64,000 nucleotides of DNA, taken from the NCBI GenBank assembly GCA_045837725.1, contig JBEWZL010000294.1:186001-250000 (forward strand). Reading direction: 5' to 3'. The DNA is from Vermamoeba vermiformis. Its lineage: Eukaryota > Tubulinea > Echinamoebida. The translations under genes and the position numbers were made by a program. Below are positions 33,404 to 44,949 of the stretch, one piece after another; the stretch's first letter is position 1; each line of letters opens with the position of its first letter. The notes below the pieces were generated by a model. It searched no databases, had not been told where the DNA came from, and saw nothing but the letters and a program-made list of their open reading frames with translations.

Positions 33404-35107
33404 ATGACAACAAGACATGCAGTTATATTGGTGCTGGCTCTCAGTCTGTTGCTGAGTCACGCTCCGACAGCAGATGCGCGCTGGTACGATTGGGTGCAGG
33501 ATAAAGTTCAGAATATAGGCAATGCCTTTCATGACCTCATTGCGAGTTGTCCTACACGCGAAGGATACAAAGATACATTGCGTAGTGGACTCGAGAAGCA
33601 GATTTTCGGTCAAGAGCAAGCAATCAATCGCATCGTGTCAGGATTCCAAACACATCCTGCTGGCAAACCATTGTCATTTCACTTTGTAGGAGTAAGTATC
33701 ATAGTGACAGGATGGTGCTATATAATTAAATACAAATATTTTCAAAAAAATTGAAAATAATTGCGCAAAATTCAAAATGCAACACGAACCGCTTAAACGT
33801 TGTTAATTACAACAAGGGGATTAAATATATATTTTTTAAAAAAATTGTGATGACGTCACTGAACTCGGATCCAGGACAATGGCACAGGCAAGACTAAGAC
33901 CGCGAAGATCCTCGCAGAACTCAAGTTCTCCAAGCGCGATCAAGACAATATACCGCGTGGACTGCTCTACTTGCGCGGCAATCACTTCAGAATTGGCGAG
34001 CAGTTGTTTAGTGCTGGCGAAGTCAAACTTCAGAGCAACAACGCGAGCAGCAGTGCGCACCAGAACGGCACGCAAGAGAACCAGAGCTCACTCTCGAGAC
34101 TGCGAACATTAATCCGCGAACAGTTGTTGACGCAGTTAGCGCTGTGTCCCGAGAGCGTGATCATCATTGACGAGTTCGAATTGTTTCACCGTCGCACCGT
34201 CACGGTGTTCCAAGAATTTCTCGATGCCACGTACCCCGTCATTACGTACAACAGTAAGTCGTTGCAATCTACTCTATCCAGTGCCATCGACTCACACTAG
34301 CCCGCACCAGATCTGAAAGCACGCCTCGATAAGGCCACGTACATCTTCATCTCAGACTTTGGCACAGCAGGCATGACCAGTCAAATGTCACTCGCGGAGA
34401 TTCACGCGCTGGTGGTGGCTGAGTGTGCACGTGCTTGGCAAGACAGCAAATTGACAGCTCTGCTCTCACATGTCGTGCCATTCCACCCTCTCTCGCGCGC
34501 TGGACTTGTTGACTTCACGAACCACTTGTTGACATCTTTGACAGCTCATCCAAGACTCGCGGAGGCACGTGTCAAAGTGTCAGCTGTCACCGTGCAGTCT
34601 CAACAGGCCTTTGACAAATTAATCGACACGCTGTGGCAAGCCAGTCAGTCCCCGCCACTGATTGGTTGGAACTATCGCGGTGTCGAGCAGTTGTTCGAGT
34701 CATTGGTTGCCGAGCCTTTTTTGGCAACTGTTCAAGAACAGGCTGATCACGTGCTTAATGTAGCGCTGGTGGATAGCAAGACTGGCTGGGACTTTCAAGC
34801 AACACATGTGAGTGACAAGTAGAGTCGTGTGTAGGAAGTGAAATTACCATGCAAGTGCGTTACTGACACGTGTCAAATGCCCGCCCCCACAGCAGAGTTC
34901 AGCAAGGGTTGCACTGAGAAGAACAAGAGCACGTCTAATATCGTTGTACAGTATAAACAACATTGTATTGTGCTTGCGAGGTCATTTTGTTCCAGTTTGT
35001 GGGTTAATGCTCGACATCCGCTCGTTCATGAAAGAACGTCGCGGAGAATAGCAGTGATTCTTGGGCTAAATGCCGATAGCGCTAGAGCTCGATCGGGCAA
35101 GTACTAG
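33404..35107 (+). CDS. Torsin-like AAA+ ATPase with signal peptide
   Basis: Likely ER-lumen AAA+ protein. A signal peptide (HAVILVLALSLLLSHAPTADA) is followed by LEKQIFGQEQAINRIVSGF, Walker A GDNGTGKT, Walker B ESVIIIDEFELFH, a sensor-like ATYIFISDFGTAGMT and VVPFHPLSRAGLVDF, in the order seen in torsins. Exons are 33404-33691, 33875-34253, 34311-34811 and 34893 onward. The 3' end is uncertain. The obvious donor GTGAGT (34808) gives the wrong frame, whereas a donor four bases later (GTGACA, 34812) yields TEFSKGC, matching the torsin C-terminal VFSDKGC. The frame then stays open to 35107, adding a tail unusual for torsins. Walker A ends KT, not the KN of metazoan torsins. Confidence 0.75.
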
Positions 35108-35405
35108 CACCCTCAATAAGAATTCAGTCGTCTTTTCAGTGCTGCGTCGCGGCTCTTGTCTAGATTGGGCAAAAGGCGCCATTGACGCGCAGAACAGTTT
35201 GTTATTATTGGCCGAGGTGAATAACACCACTGGGAACAACAAGTCACGGGGTGTGAAAACAATTTATTTTAGAACGTAAGTAGGGATACTGCAGGATTCA
35301 GCACTATTCTGTGGTTGGCTAACGAGATTAGTGAAACAGATGAGGTGATCTCGATTATAAAATAATAATAACCGAAGCAAAGTCATCGAATAAGAAGAAT
35401 TTGAT
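35108..35405. other. Intergenic ~300 bp, partly unexplained
   Basis: Lies between the uncertain torsin-like 3' end and the ELL start. It holds a 69-codon ORF (35070-35279) with no recognisable domain. There may be an unseen 3' exon or UTR here. No tRNA or snRNA signature was found. Confidence 0.35.
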
Positions 35406-37719
35406 ATGACAGAAACAACAGAAGAGCTCAATGTTGAGCCTTTTCAAAATAATGGGCTCTCCATTATGCACATCAAGCTAAACGAAGTTCTTATGAAGAA
35501 GTTATCTTCAGGTCTAGCAACAGCATCTATTGTATTCAATGGTCTAAAGGCGGTAAGTACTATTTTAAGAAATTAATGTCCGCGAAAGTCGATCAAGCCG
35601 GATTTATTTAGTATTTTATTTTGGAGGTCTAAAATTGCTGGCAGACCTGATTACTCAAAATCTAAAAGTTATTTACGGGTGACATGCAATACACGAAGCT
35701 TTACAACCCTCTATTTCTGACTATTCGCAAAATTAAAAATCTTTTCATCTGAAATGACCTCGCAAACAGTCAGCCATCAAAATCACGTAATAATACGTGC
35801 ATTATATATTCTCATAAAATGGTGTAATTAACGCATCATTTTGTGGTGTACAATCGGTTCTAAGTTGGGTTTTTCGAACGGAATTTACACAACTCTGAAA
35901 TTTCAACTAAAATTAACCCGATGGACGCACTGCACATAGTATTATAACATAACAATAATGTACTCGCTACAGTGCGAGTTAATCCGGCTTTAATTGTCAG
36001 CAAATTTTTGTTCTGCATAAAATAACAGTTTCCATATTTGGACCTACAGTCACGTGCTAACACCTCAATTCTTGCAGACGCTGAATGTGGGTGGTGAGAG
36101 CTACACCGTGCAAGTCACGCATTCACAGCCGCGCAAACACGTGTGTCTTGCCCCTGACGCGGACAAAGAGAACTGCGTGCAACAGCTGGGCTGGGTGGAC
36201 AAGCGACTGCAAGTGCAAACAGCGCTGAGCCACTCCATGAAAGAGCGCATGAAGCAGACCTGGCGCGAAGAGGAACAGAGTAAGTCGTGACTATTAAGTG
36301 CCAGTGTAGTGTTGTTAATCGCTGGACAGAGGAGAAAAGTGCGCAGAACACGGCCAAGTTCATTGACTCCAGGGCTGACTTGCGCAAAGAACGTAAGTAC
36401 AACTGTTGTTGTTGTGCATATGAAGGGACAGTGCATCTAACAGCGCTGCAGACTTCAAGTCCATGGAAGAGGCCAAGAAAAAAGCGAGTGTCACTCCCAA
36501 GCAGGTCGAGAAGAAGCGCGAAATCAAAACAGTGCAAATACGCAAAGAGTGAGTACTAACAGCTCCATATATATAATGCCCTAATGTCGCAGCACTGACC
36601 TCTCCGCAGAGACACACGAGCCACCAATGGTCGAGCAGCAATACCACCGATCACTAAGACAGCACCAGATATCAAACAAGAGCGCACTGGCCAAAAAAGG
36701 AAATCAGTGTCACCGCCCAGATCAGCAGATCGCGGCATCAAACGCGACAACAAATCAGCCACAGAGGACTCAGAGCCACCGAGGAAACGACCGCGATCAA
36801 ATTCACCGAAAAAAGATGACCCTGCACCGGTGACAGCTGTCAAACCGAGTGCTGCACCACAACCAACACGTGCTCAGCCCCCACAATCCAACGGTCGTAG
36901 TGACAGCACGAGTGTGTCGCGCAGTCTAGATCCAGCGCGCGATGAACCAGCCAAGCGCGAGCGGAGCAAATCAGCCATTCAGAGCACGAACAGCAGTCGT
37001 ACGATGAGTTCAGCGTCGAACGGTGAGAGTGCAGGACGGGGGCGCAGTGCAAGCAGCATATCAGGCACGAACAGTGGGGGCATTGACCCACTCGATGCGA
37101 TTGATCTCAATGCACCGCTGTCGGATGTGGACACGTCGAAGGAGATCGAGTCAATAGAGCAATTCATCGAGTACAACAGTGCTTGGGATAGCAAATACAA
37201 CATGTATATAAAACTGTATAAACAACTGGACAAGAACAAGAAGCAGATCGAGCTGCTCAAAGACAACTATTCAACAGCCAGCGGCGACCAGCGACAGCGA
37301 ACTGCAGAACAAGTCAAAAACCTGTATATAGAACGCAATCAAGTACGTATATACTTGTTATTATAGTAACACGAGCTCATCGGTGGTGTTCTTAGGTGGT
37401 TCAGAACATGCGCGCCAAGTACGAGCAGTTGCACGGTGAACTGACCGATTTGAAAGCGAAAATCAACTCTTTTATCGCCAAAGAGATCGAAAAGCAATAT
37501 ACTAAGTGAGGACACTATGTAGTGTATATAGAGACATGTCTAGTGTGCCTTGTTTGGTGTCGATTGATTTGCAGACCAGATCTGGAGGCGATGCATCCTG
37601 TGACATTAATAAACCTTGTAAGTAAGCCAATCATCGTCGTCATCCCAATACAGCACAATACACGTCACAATCAGCTCAATATTGTGGGTTACAAGACCGT
37701 TCTGTACAATATCCGCTAA
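35406..37719 (+). CDS. ELL: RNA polymerase II elongation factor ELL
   Basis: Suppresses Pol II pausing as part of elongation complexes. Exon 1 (35406-35552, GLSIMHIKLNEVLMKKLSS) and the next exons (from 36078: LNVGGESYTVQVTHSQ) correspond to the N-terminal ELL domain. A long basic Ser/Pro/Arg-rich linker follows (PPRKRPRSNSPKKD). The C-terminal occludin-homology domain is a helical region with IEQFIEYNSAWDSKYNMYIK and MRAKYEQLHGELTDLKAKIN. The 525-nt first intron (35553-36077) is among the largest in the window. The last exon (from ~37576, KPDLEAMHPVTLINL) is read to the first stop at 37719. A GTAAGT just after INL could instead be a donor, so the 3' end is uncertain. Confidence 0.78.
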
Positions 37720-38044
37720 TCGAGGATTTCACTGGAATTTCAGTTGGATCTGACCAAAGTCGTCACTGATGACGCGTTAATCGGCGAATCATAAAGACCT
37801 ATCTTTGCAGGAATGATCTCTTCATATGGACGAATGATATCAGAGCGTGACGTGGCCCATGATCAAACCGCTAAAAAATTAAGAAAAGGTGCGTGCAAGT
37901 TCCACGCGACAAAAATCAACTTTCAGCGGCACATCATTTGTTTAATACGCCAAAAGACACCACAACACCTTATTGGTTCATATAAGACGAACTTCGTCGT
38001 TATATACTTCACCTTACTTAACGTTAAGACAATCCACAAGAAGT
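37720..38044. other. Intergenic ~325 bp
   Basis: Between ELL and MAF1 on the same strand. AT-rich with no palindromes and no convincing gene. The ORF beginning at 37813 overlaps MAF1 exon 1 in another frame and is treated as chance. Confidence 0.4.
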
Positions 38045-39214
38045 ATGAAATTCCTCGACATCAGCAGTCTGGCGATATTGACGACTCAATTGACGCGTAT
38101 CGATGCTGGAGACAGTTATATATATGGGAGGATAGAAGCCTATTCATGTACGAAACAAATCAAGCGAATCGATGGCGCTCGATCTTCCGCCGACGAAAAT
38201 GATAAATAATTAATACGCCCTTATATCAATAGGTAAAAAGGCAGGCTCAGACAAAAAACTTTACAAATCATTAGAACAACAATATCAAGATGAAATTGCG
38301 CGCTCGCCTGACATGGCGCTGCTTTCATCTTCTCCATTCGGACCTCTCAACGAAAAACAGAGCCGTTTAACTCTTATTGAACTAATATCTACTCTCAATG
38401 CTGCTTTTCAAGATTATGACTTTAGGTACGCATTCAATTTCAGTTGGTGAACCCTAAATAATTTTTATTAAACTTGGATTTGCAACGGGCACTCCATGGA
38501 TAATGATTCTAATAACTCAATTAGATTAAATATCTCAATAATCATCTTACTTAACGAAGATACAATCTAATTCACACAAGTGAATTCAAACTCGAATTTT
38601 ACTAATTATTTTCAATAATTTTTCGGCGTACAACGGCTAGTCGTCTTAGTTATGCGCCACGAATCACTTTTAATTCACTACAAAACACAAATATAATTTC
38701 TGGTCGATATAGTATTAATACGTAATGTTTCAGCGACCTCAAGCCCGAACAATTCCGCAAAGAGCCGTCAATACACGCGATCTGCTTGCATATTGACAGC
38801 ATGCTGAGTTCTCACATTCCAAACTACGAGGAGTTCAAGGGCAAGATGTGGACCGCTATTGATCAAGAAATTCAACTCAGAGACAGCCTAATTTATTCGT
38901 TGGTTCTGGCTGATCCTGATTCCGATCCTTTCGCTGAAGACGGCAATGTGTAAGTTTGACATGAGAATATGATATAGCAATGTATATTACATCGACTAAC
39001 GATCACTATATACATTTAGATGGAACTTTAACTACTTTTTCTACAATAAAAAACTGAAGCGGATCATGCTGTTTACCTGTCGTGCGCAACGAAAGGAGGT
39101 AGCAGCTGAAGGGTAAGTAGCGCAATACATATAGTCACTGTGGAGTATATGCTGATGTGAGCACTTAGTCTGACGTACGACGATATGATCGGCGAAGAAA
39201 TGGAGTTGGACTAA
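38045..39214 (+). CDS. MAF1: MAF1, repressor of RNA polymerase III
   Basis: Nutrient-responsive repressor of Pol III. Exon 1 (38045-38147) encodes MKFLDISSLAILTTQLTRID and GRIEAYSC. The next exon starts at 38233, and only this splice completes Cys and gives YSCKKAGSDKKLYKSLEQQ, the expected MAF1 sequence. Later blocks are LIELISTLNAAFQDYDFS, FRKEPSIHAICLHIDSML, DPDSDPFAEDGNVWNFNYFF and YNKKLKRIMLFTCRAQRK. It ends in the acidic tail DDMIGEEMELD. The intron at about 38426-38732 is some 305 nt; the others are shorter. Confidence 0.93.
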
Positions 39215-39700
39215 TGGATCCGCAACGAGTTCAACTCGGACACTAATTGGCGCTACACGATTAGTCTCTGTAGTATTATTGTGGCATATTTATAACACGT
39301 TGTTGCGCTGACTAAGACTGATAATTACATTAGTTTAATGTATTAGTCTTGTTCGTAGTGGCGTGTTCGTATTGATGTAGATAGAGTTTTTGTATTATAT
39401 ACAGCTGTAGTTAGTTAGTTAGGAGAAATAAATCTCATTTCTATTAACTAGGCCTATAGACGACGTAATTGTAACAACAAAAAGAAATGTGACCTCGATC
39501 CACGATACTGGTTGCAGCTTTCAATAATTGGCAGGCTCAGTTTGGCAACATGATGACCTATATTAATATCAGCGGTATTGAAATCTCATTGGTGAATCTG
39601 CCCCTACAAATCCTATATTTTTAAGACTGTCGACGAATATTTTATTTGCTTTTCAAAAACATTTATCAGACCACACAGCTAACCATTTGTTCATTAAAGC
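39215..39700. other. Intergenic 486 bp
   Basis: MAF1 3' flank with aataaa near 39427 and a short GTTA tandem (gttagttagtta) near 39410, followed by AT-rich upstream sequence of the F-box gene. Nothing else recognised. Confidence 0.45.
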
Positions 39701-40702
39701 ATGGAAAATAATAATACAAATCAGAGTACCAACACTAACAACAACAATGGCGATTACTTGACGAGATTGCCGGCAGATGTGCTGCAAAATATTTTCAAAT
39801 ATATTCCTGCGGCCAATCGCATGAAAACGTGCGTTAATTTGCGTCGTGCAAGCAAAGGAGCGTATTCAATAGGCACAGATGAATTATTGAAAGCAATTAT
39901 CGACCAGATCAACACTGCTTTACTCGCATTGCAAGAACGGATTTTGCAACTTCAAAACAGAGCCAATCAGCAACAGAACAGCGTATTGACCTCTGTATTT
40001 CACAACTTGCCCAAGTACCACGAGCGACTCACTGTCGTGCAAAATCGCGTCAGACAGCAGCAACAATTGCGCCAAGCCTTGTACAACCAAGATCCACTGC
40101 CCTTTGAGGTCAAACAACAGCTCGTAGCATTAGTGCCTCTCACCTCTGAACTACTCAATGCGCAGATGTTATTGAACGCCGTCAAGTAAGATTTTGATGC
40201 AAAAGTCCCTTCCATCTGAACGTGTCTAACACTGACCGCTATTTACAGGACTGAAGACATTCGCATCACTGCTGCATTCACGTGTAAGTATTAGCTCGCT
40301 AGTACTCCTTGTTTATCTGTCTAATTACCTTAATTAGACGATCCGTATCGAGATCCACTGCGCGTACAGCCAATGCCCCATGTACCCTTCCCGTACATGC
40401 CAGATCCACTCAATCCCACTCCTTTTGCACCACAACCACCCATATTCCCGCAACCAGGACCCTATTATGGCGAGCCTAGTCCTGATGAGTTACGGCCTCC
40501 TGGCTTTGACGATGACTATGGTGCGCGTGACTTGGATCCACTCGGTATCGGAGGTGCTCCGTTCCCTTACGGTCCATTTGTACCAGGCCCTGGTGGTCGC
40601 GGTCGTGGTCGTGGTGTATTCCCACCTCCCAATCCTAACATGCCTCCTCCTAACCCGTTCAACCCACATCCAACTCGTCCGACCGGTCCTCGCTGGTTGT
40701 AA
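39701..40702 (+). CDS. F-box protein with PI31/FBXO7-type proline-rich C-terminus
   Basis: 294 residues from exons 39701-40185, 40249-40283 and 40338-40702. After a poly-Asn start, residues ~18-55 form an F-box (YLTRLPADVLQNIFKYIPAA). The middle is a Gln-rich helical region. The C-terminus is Pro/Gly-rich with the PI31/FBXO7 signature elements YDPYRDPLRV, DLDPLGIGGAPF and PPGFDDDYG. In PI31 this tail binds and inhibits the 20S proteasome. FBXO7 joins Ubl, FP, F-box and this tail; here Ubl and FP are absent and the F-box is N-terminal. A link between SCF ligases and the proteasome is inferred. AATAAA at ~40752. Confidence 0.8.
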
Positions 40703-40785
40703 ACACATTTTTGTTATGGTAATCCAAAATTAGAAACAAGTGCTTTTAGGAATAAACAAACAGTTTACTAAATATGATTACAAGA

Positions 40786-43700
40786 TTACGCTTTGTTGAA
40801 CTTGCCAAGCAGTTCTTCAACACGAGCAGTCAAGTACTGCGGCGTCAACTCTTCATCTGACTCTTCGGCGGTGATGGCACGTGCCAAGCGGTGTGACATG
40901 TTGTGCAGTGTGGCTTTGAGCGCTGATTTGTCGCTGCGACGCACCTTCTTGTCTTGACTCGGCGCCATTGTAGCAATTGCACGCAAGACGCGATAAGCAG
41001 CGGGCAAGAGCTCGTTGTCTTGCTTCGACAGGTAGGACTCGACAAAACTGCCAAACTCAGCCGTGGTGACTGCTGATCGGCTGACTACTGCCAACACAAA
41101 GTCCGCGTCGTACGTCAAGCCAGTGCTCGTGGTGGGCAATTCCTCGGGCAAGTTGTCAGGCACGTCAATGTTCTCGATGACACGTGTCAAGACGTGGTTT
41201 ACGAGACTGCGCAGAGCTGAACGTTGTTTGCTGAGCACAATCAAGTCTTGCAAGCGAATAATCTCGTGGTGCCGAGCCATGGCCTCATCAGTGACGTCTT
41301 CTTGGTCTCGCAAGAATGACAGCGTGTCATCAACGAGCTTGAGACACTTCTTGTGCGGAATAATGCTGCTGTCTTCTTCTGTGTCGCCGCGGTGATAGAG
41401 CTGATAGACCAATTTGAACGAGCAGCCAATCACTTGCATCACCGTCTCAGCTACAATACAAACGTTGAATAAATGCGGTATGATGGTAAAGGGCGTTACT
41501 TACTGGACAGGTGCGAGGCACGAGACACCACTGTGGCAGCCATTTCGAGCACGTGACTGATGACACCACCACTGCGAACAAGACGCATGGTGATGACATC
41601 TGTCAAAGTCGTGAACATAGTCAATAAGACGCGTTCAACCAATTGCTGCAATGTGCGTGATTGACGCTTTTCAGTGAACGGAATGACGTGCTCTTCCGTC
41701 CAGTCCACAAAGTCGCCGAATGAGGGCACCTCTTGCGAGGCAGTGCCAGCAACGTGCACCAAAAGTCGCCAGTAAGTGGTCATCAATCGCACGGCACTGT
41801 TCGCCTCTTCTTCGTCAGTCTCACGGGCCTCGAGACTGGCTTCAATAGCGCTCGTCCATTGTTCGTGAAGTGCAACGATGAGTTCTTGGATCTGATCTTC
41901 GTGCAACAACCACTCGCGCAGCTCAGCGTCAGCAATCACGTGATCAATGGTAGTGTTGTTGAGCTGGTCAGTCATGCGGCCCAAGATTGAAGCAGTCTTG
42001 CCCCAGCTGGTCAACAATCTCAACGCGGCACGAGATGCGCCAGTAGCAGAGTCGCTGTTGGAAGAGATGTTCTTGGTCACGAGTGCTGTCACGTGCTTGA
42101 GCAATTTGGGACAGTTCTCGACAGGCATGTGACGAGCAATGGTCCAAACAGCTGTCAACAACTTGGAGCTGGTCTTTTCAGCTGCCTTGGTGGCCATCAG
42201 CAATGCATTGTCGTCCATGACATCGGTCAATATCTTGTACAGGGGTTGATGTTCCTTCTCTTGCAATTGACCAGAGACAGGTTCGAGAATGGTGACAATG
42301 ATCTCAGTCAATGCTGTCGCGGTGTCGGAGTCTTGCAAGCTCAATGAGGCCTCAGCTAGTTTACAATGTCAATACACGGCATTATAAATATTATGGCACT
42401 TACCAGTCTTAGCACGCTTGGCATTGGGCTCCTGGTCGTCCTTGTCCTCGCCAGCTTCAGAAGCATCATCGGGTTTGCTCGCGACACCAGTGACTTTGAG
42501 TTTGTACCAAGGCACGAGAATCTTCTTGAACAGCTTGCCGATGAATTTGACGGCAATGCTAGGCACGAGTTGAGGTGCCAAAGCACGGTAGAACTCGAGT
42601 GCAGCCATGTGATCAGCCTCGACGAGAGTGATGCAACGAATGACCCACTGGCTGGCTGATTTCTTCACGGGGAAGTACGTGTCGGACAACAAGGCCACGA
42701 GACCTTCGACGACTTTGTTGGACTCGGGACTGGTCAAAGCAGCTCCGTCTTGCAATGAGTGCAACGACTCTTCGCGCAGTCTGGCCAACAAGTGATCAAT
42801 TGGCACCACCTCCCAGAACTTGATGGCCTTGATGCGCTTGATCTCGTTCAACAGCAACACAAAGGCGAGTCTGACCTTCTCAGAGCTGTCATGCATCAAC
42901 ACTGCAAGACGTGGCAAGTGCGCCTTCAAGAAGTTGTGTGACAAGTGATTGTCCAGCACGAGTCTCAACGCTTGGAACACTGCTTCGCGCACACGGTAAT
43001 CACTGGCGTCGAAGGCAAGTTCGTCGATCAAGTGCAGCAAGAGCGAGGACTGATAGACTGTTGGCACGAGTTCCCAGTACAGCGACAAGATGCGGCCAGT
43101 AGCGAGCACACCTTTGACGCGCACGAGGGGCACGGGGTCATTCTGCAATTGTTTCACGTGCTCGAGTTGTTCTTCGAGCTGCTCTTGCATGAGACGTGGG
43201 GGCAGGTTAGCCGGCAGCAAGGGGAACACGTAGCCGAGTTGAATGGCAGCGTTGCATCTGACACGCGGATTGGCTACTTTGAGTGACCGCCAAATGATAG
43301 GCTCGTAGAGGCGTGTCAAAAGATCGTCCAACTGTTTGATGCGCACTTTTTCTTCGACAATGCGTGCCAAGATATGCTGCACGGCTTTGAGAATACGAGT
43401 GTTCTTGACGTGAATCGAGTGGTGGATCAGATCTTGCAAGCAGTTGTGTTCTATTATCGATCCACGTGTTAGCTAGTCCATAACTCGGGTTTGATTCTTA
43501 CCAATGCGGACCAAGCAAGCTCCTTGTGCAGCCTTCCAAGCACGCAGATAAATTTCAGCAAAGGCATCGAGCTGAGACTTCTTCGCGGTCGTGATCTGCA
43601 ATAGCTCGTGAGTACAGCAATGCATTGGACAGTGCATGATTGATAACTTACGCCCGACTTAATGGTACGATGCAACTCGTCAACGAGTGGTGCGCTGATG

Positions 43701-44667
43701 GTGAACAAGTACGACAATAACTTCTTGCCTTCGTCTTTCATCAAAAAGAACGGATGTACCACGCAGCGTTGCAACAATTGCTTAAGAGCGACAGAGCTGT
43801 GGATTATTAGTACATATATACTTTAATACAATAATAATGGCGTACCTTGGAGCAACAAAGTCGATGAGACTCAAACCCTCCTTCAAAGCATAAAGTCGCT
43901 TCAGATCTGCAACTTTTGGTGTCTCGTCATCGAGGGTCTTGCAGACGAGATAATAGATAGTCTGCGGTACTAAGGCCTCGCGACCATCGCGTTGTTGATG
44001 ATACCACAACTCGCACAGCTCACAAATATCGGCTTGTAACGCTCTGTTATCGTCACCAAGTACCAACAACAGATCTACGATAAATATTAGCGACCATGTT
44101 CTTAATCATATTAATCGCACTTACCGTGAAGGGTGCAGACAGTAGTATAAACACTCTCTGGTGCAATGCGCTTCGAGTTCTTAACGAAGGCAGTGACTAC
44201 GCGTGTAGCAGATCTGATAGCAGCCACTTCTTTCTTTGAAAACTTCTTTGTCTCTTCATCATCTGCATTATTATGTCTGCGACTGTTCTCTTTGTCCGAA
44301 TCTTCCTCTGCGTTCTCTTTGGCGGTGATAAATGAAGTGACATATTTGTTCAACAGATCACCAAGCTCTGGGTGGTCCTTGGCTGGAATGCCGTCGAATA
44401 ATTCCTCTAATTTATCGGCAGTAGTTGCCTAAAGCAAAAGCAGTGAATAAACGAAGGATTGTTAAATTTATTAGTTTTTTTTGTTGTTTTGTGTTTGAAT
44501 GCAATCAGTTTCCGTGGTCAAAGAATATATTGTTATGTATTTTGATGATTTATATAGTATCTGCAATAATTTTGGGCAAGATTTACCTGTTCTTGCACGA
44601 ATGTAACAAATTCGTTACTTCCAACATTCTTTAATGTTGAAAACAATTGCTTGCGTGCCTTCTGCAT
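40786..44667 (-). CDS. NCAPG2: Condensin II complex subunit G2
   Basis: HEAT-repeat kleisin-binding subunit of condensin II, needed for chromosome assembly. It is a large protein from at least eight exons. The centre aligns closely with animal NCAPG2: AEIYLRAWKAAQGACLVRIE, LTRLYEPIIWRSLKVANPRV, LAFDASDYRVREAVFQALRL, SEKVRLAFVLLLNEIKRIKA and KFWEVVPIDHLLARL. This is CAP-G2, not condensin I CAP-G. The N-terminus (MQKARKQLFSTLKNVG) is joined over an AT-rich intron. The C-terminal third is poorly conserved, as in other lineages, and carries an acidic stretch. Two E2F-like sites lie just upstream. Confidence 0.88.
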
Positions 44668-44737
44668 GATTGAATAAAGCAAGCCTCTTCTCTATCACTA
44701 AGAGCAATTAAAAATTCAAAAAACTCAAAAGTTCCCG

Positions 44738-44763
44738 TTGGCGCGAAAAAATTGGCGCGTTTC
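44738..44763 (-). promoter_or_regulatory. Pair of E2F/DP-like sites upstream of NCAPG2
   Basis: TTGGCGCGAAAA (44738-44749) and TTGGCGCGTTTC (44752-44763) are two near-consensus E2F sites (TTTSGCGC class) 14 bp apart, 70-100 bp upstream of the NCAPG2 start. Condensin genes are often cell-cycle controlled, so this fits. Motif evidence only. Confidence 0.5.
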
Positions 44764-44949
44764 TTTTCATTGTTTCTAGTCTTCATAATTGGACTATAGT
44801 CCTGTTTATTGCATTATGAATTACTTCATAGCTTTGCACGTTATCTCTTGGCAGAAAGTGCTGGTTCACGCGTGCATTCGAACAGCTCCGCGCCAATCTG
44901 ATCTCATCTGCTTAAATACACTGTAATACTTCTTCAGCGATTGGGCTTT

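Noticed and set aside
35165-35185. U5 snRNA loop-like GGCGCCTTTTGCCC on the minus strand
   Set aside because: The loop does not match GCCUUUUAY and no Sm site or flanking stems are present.
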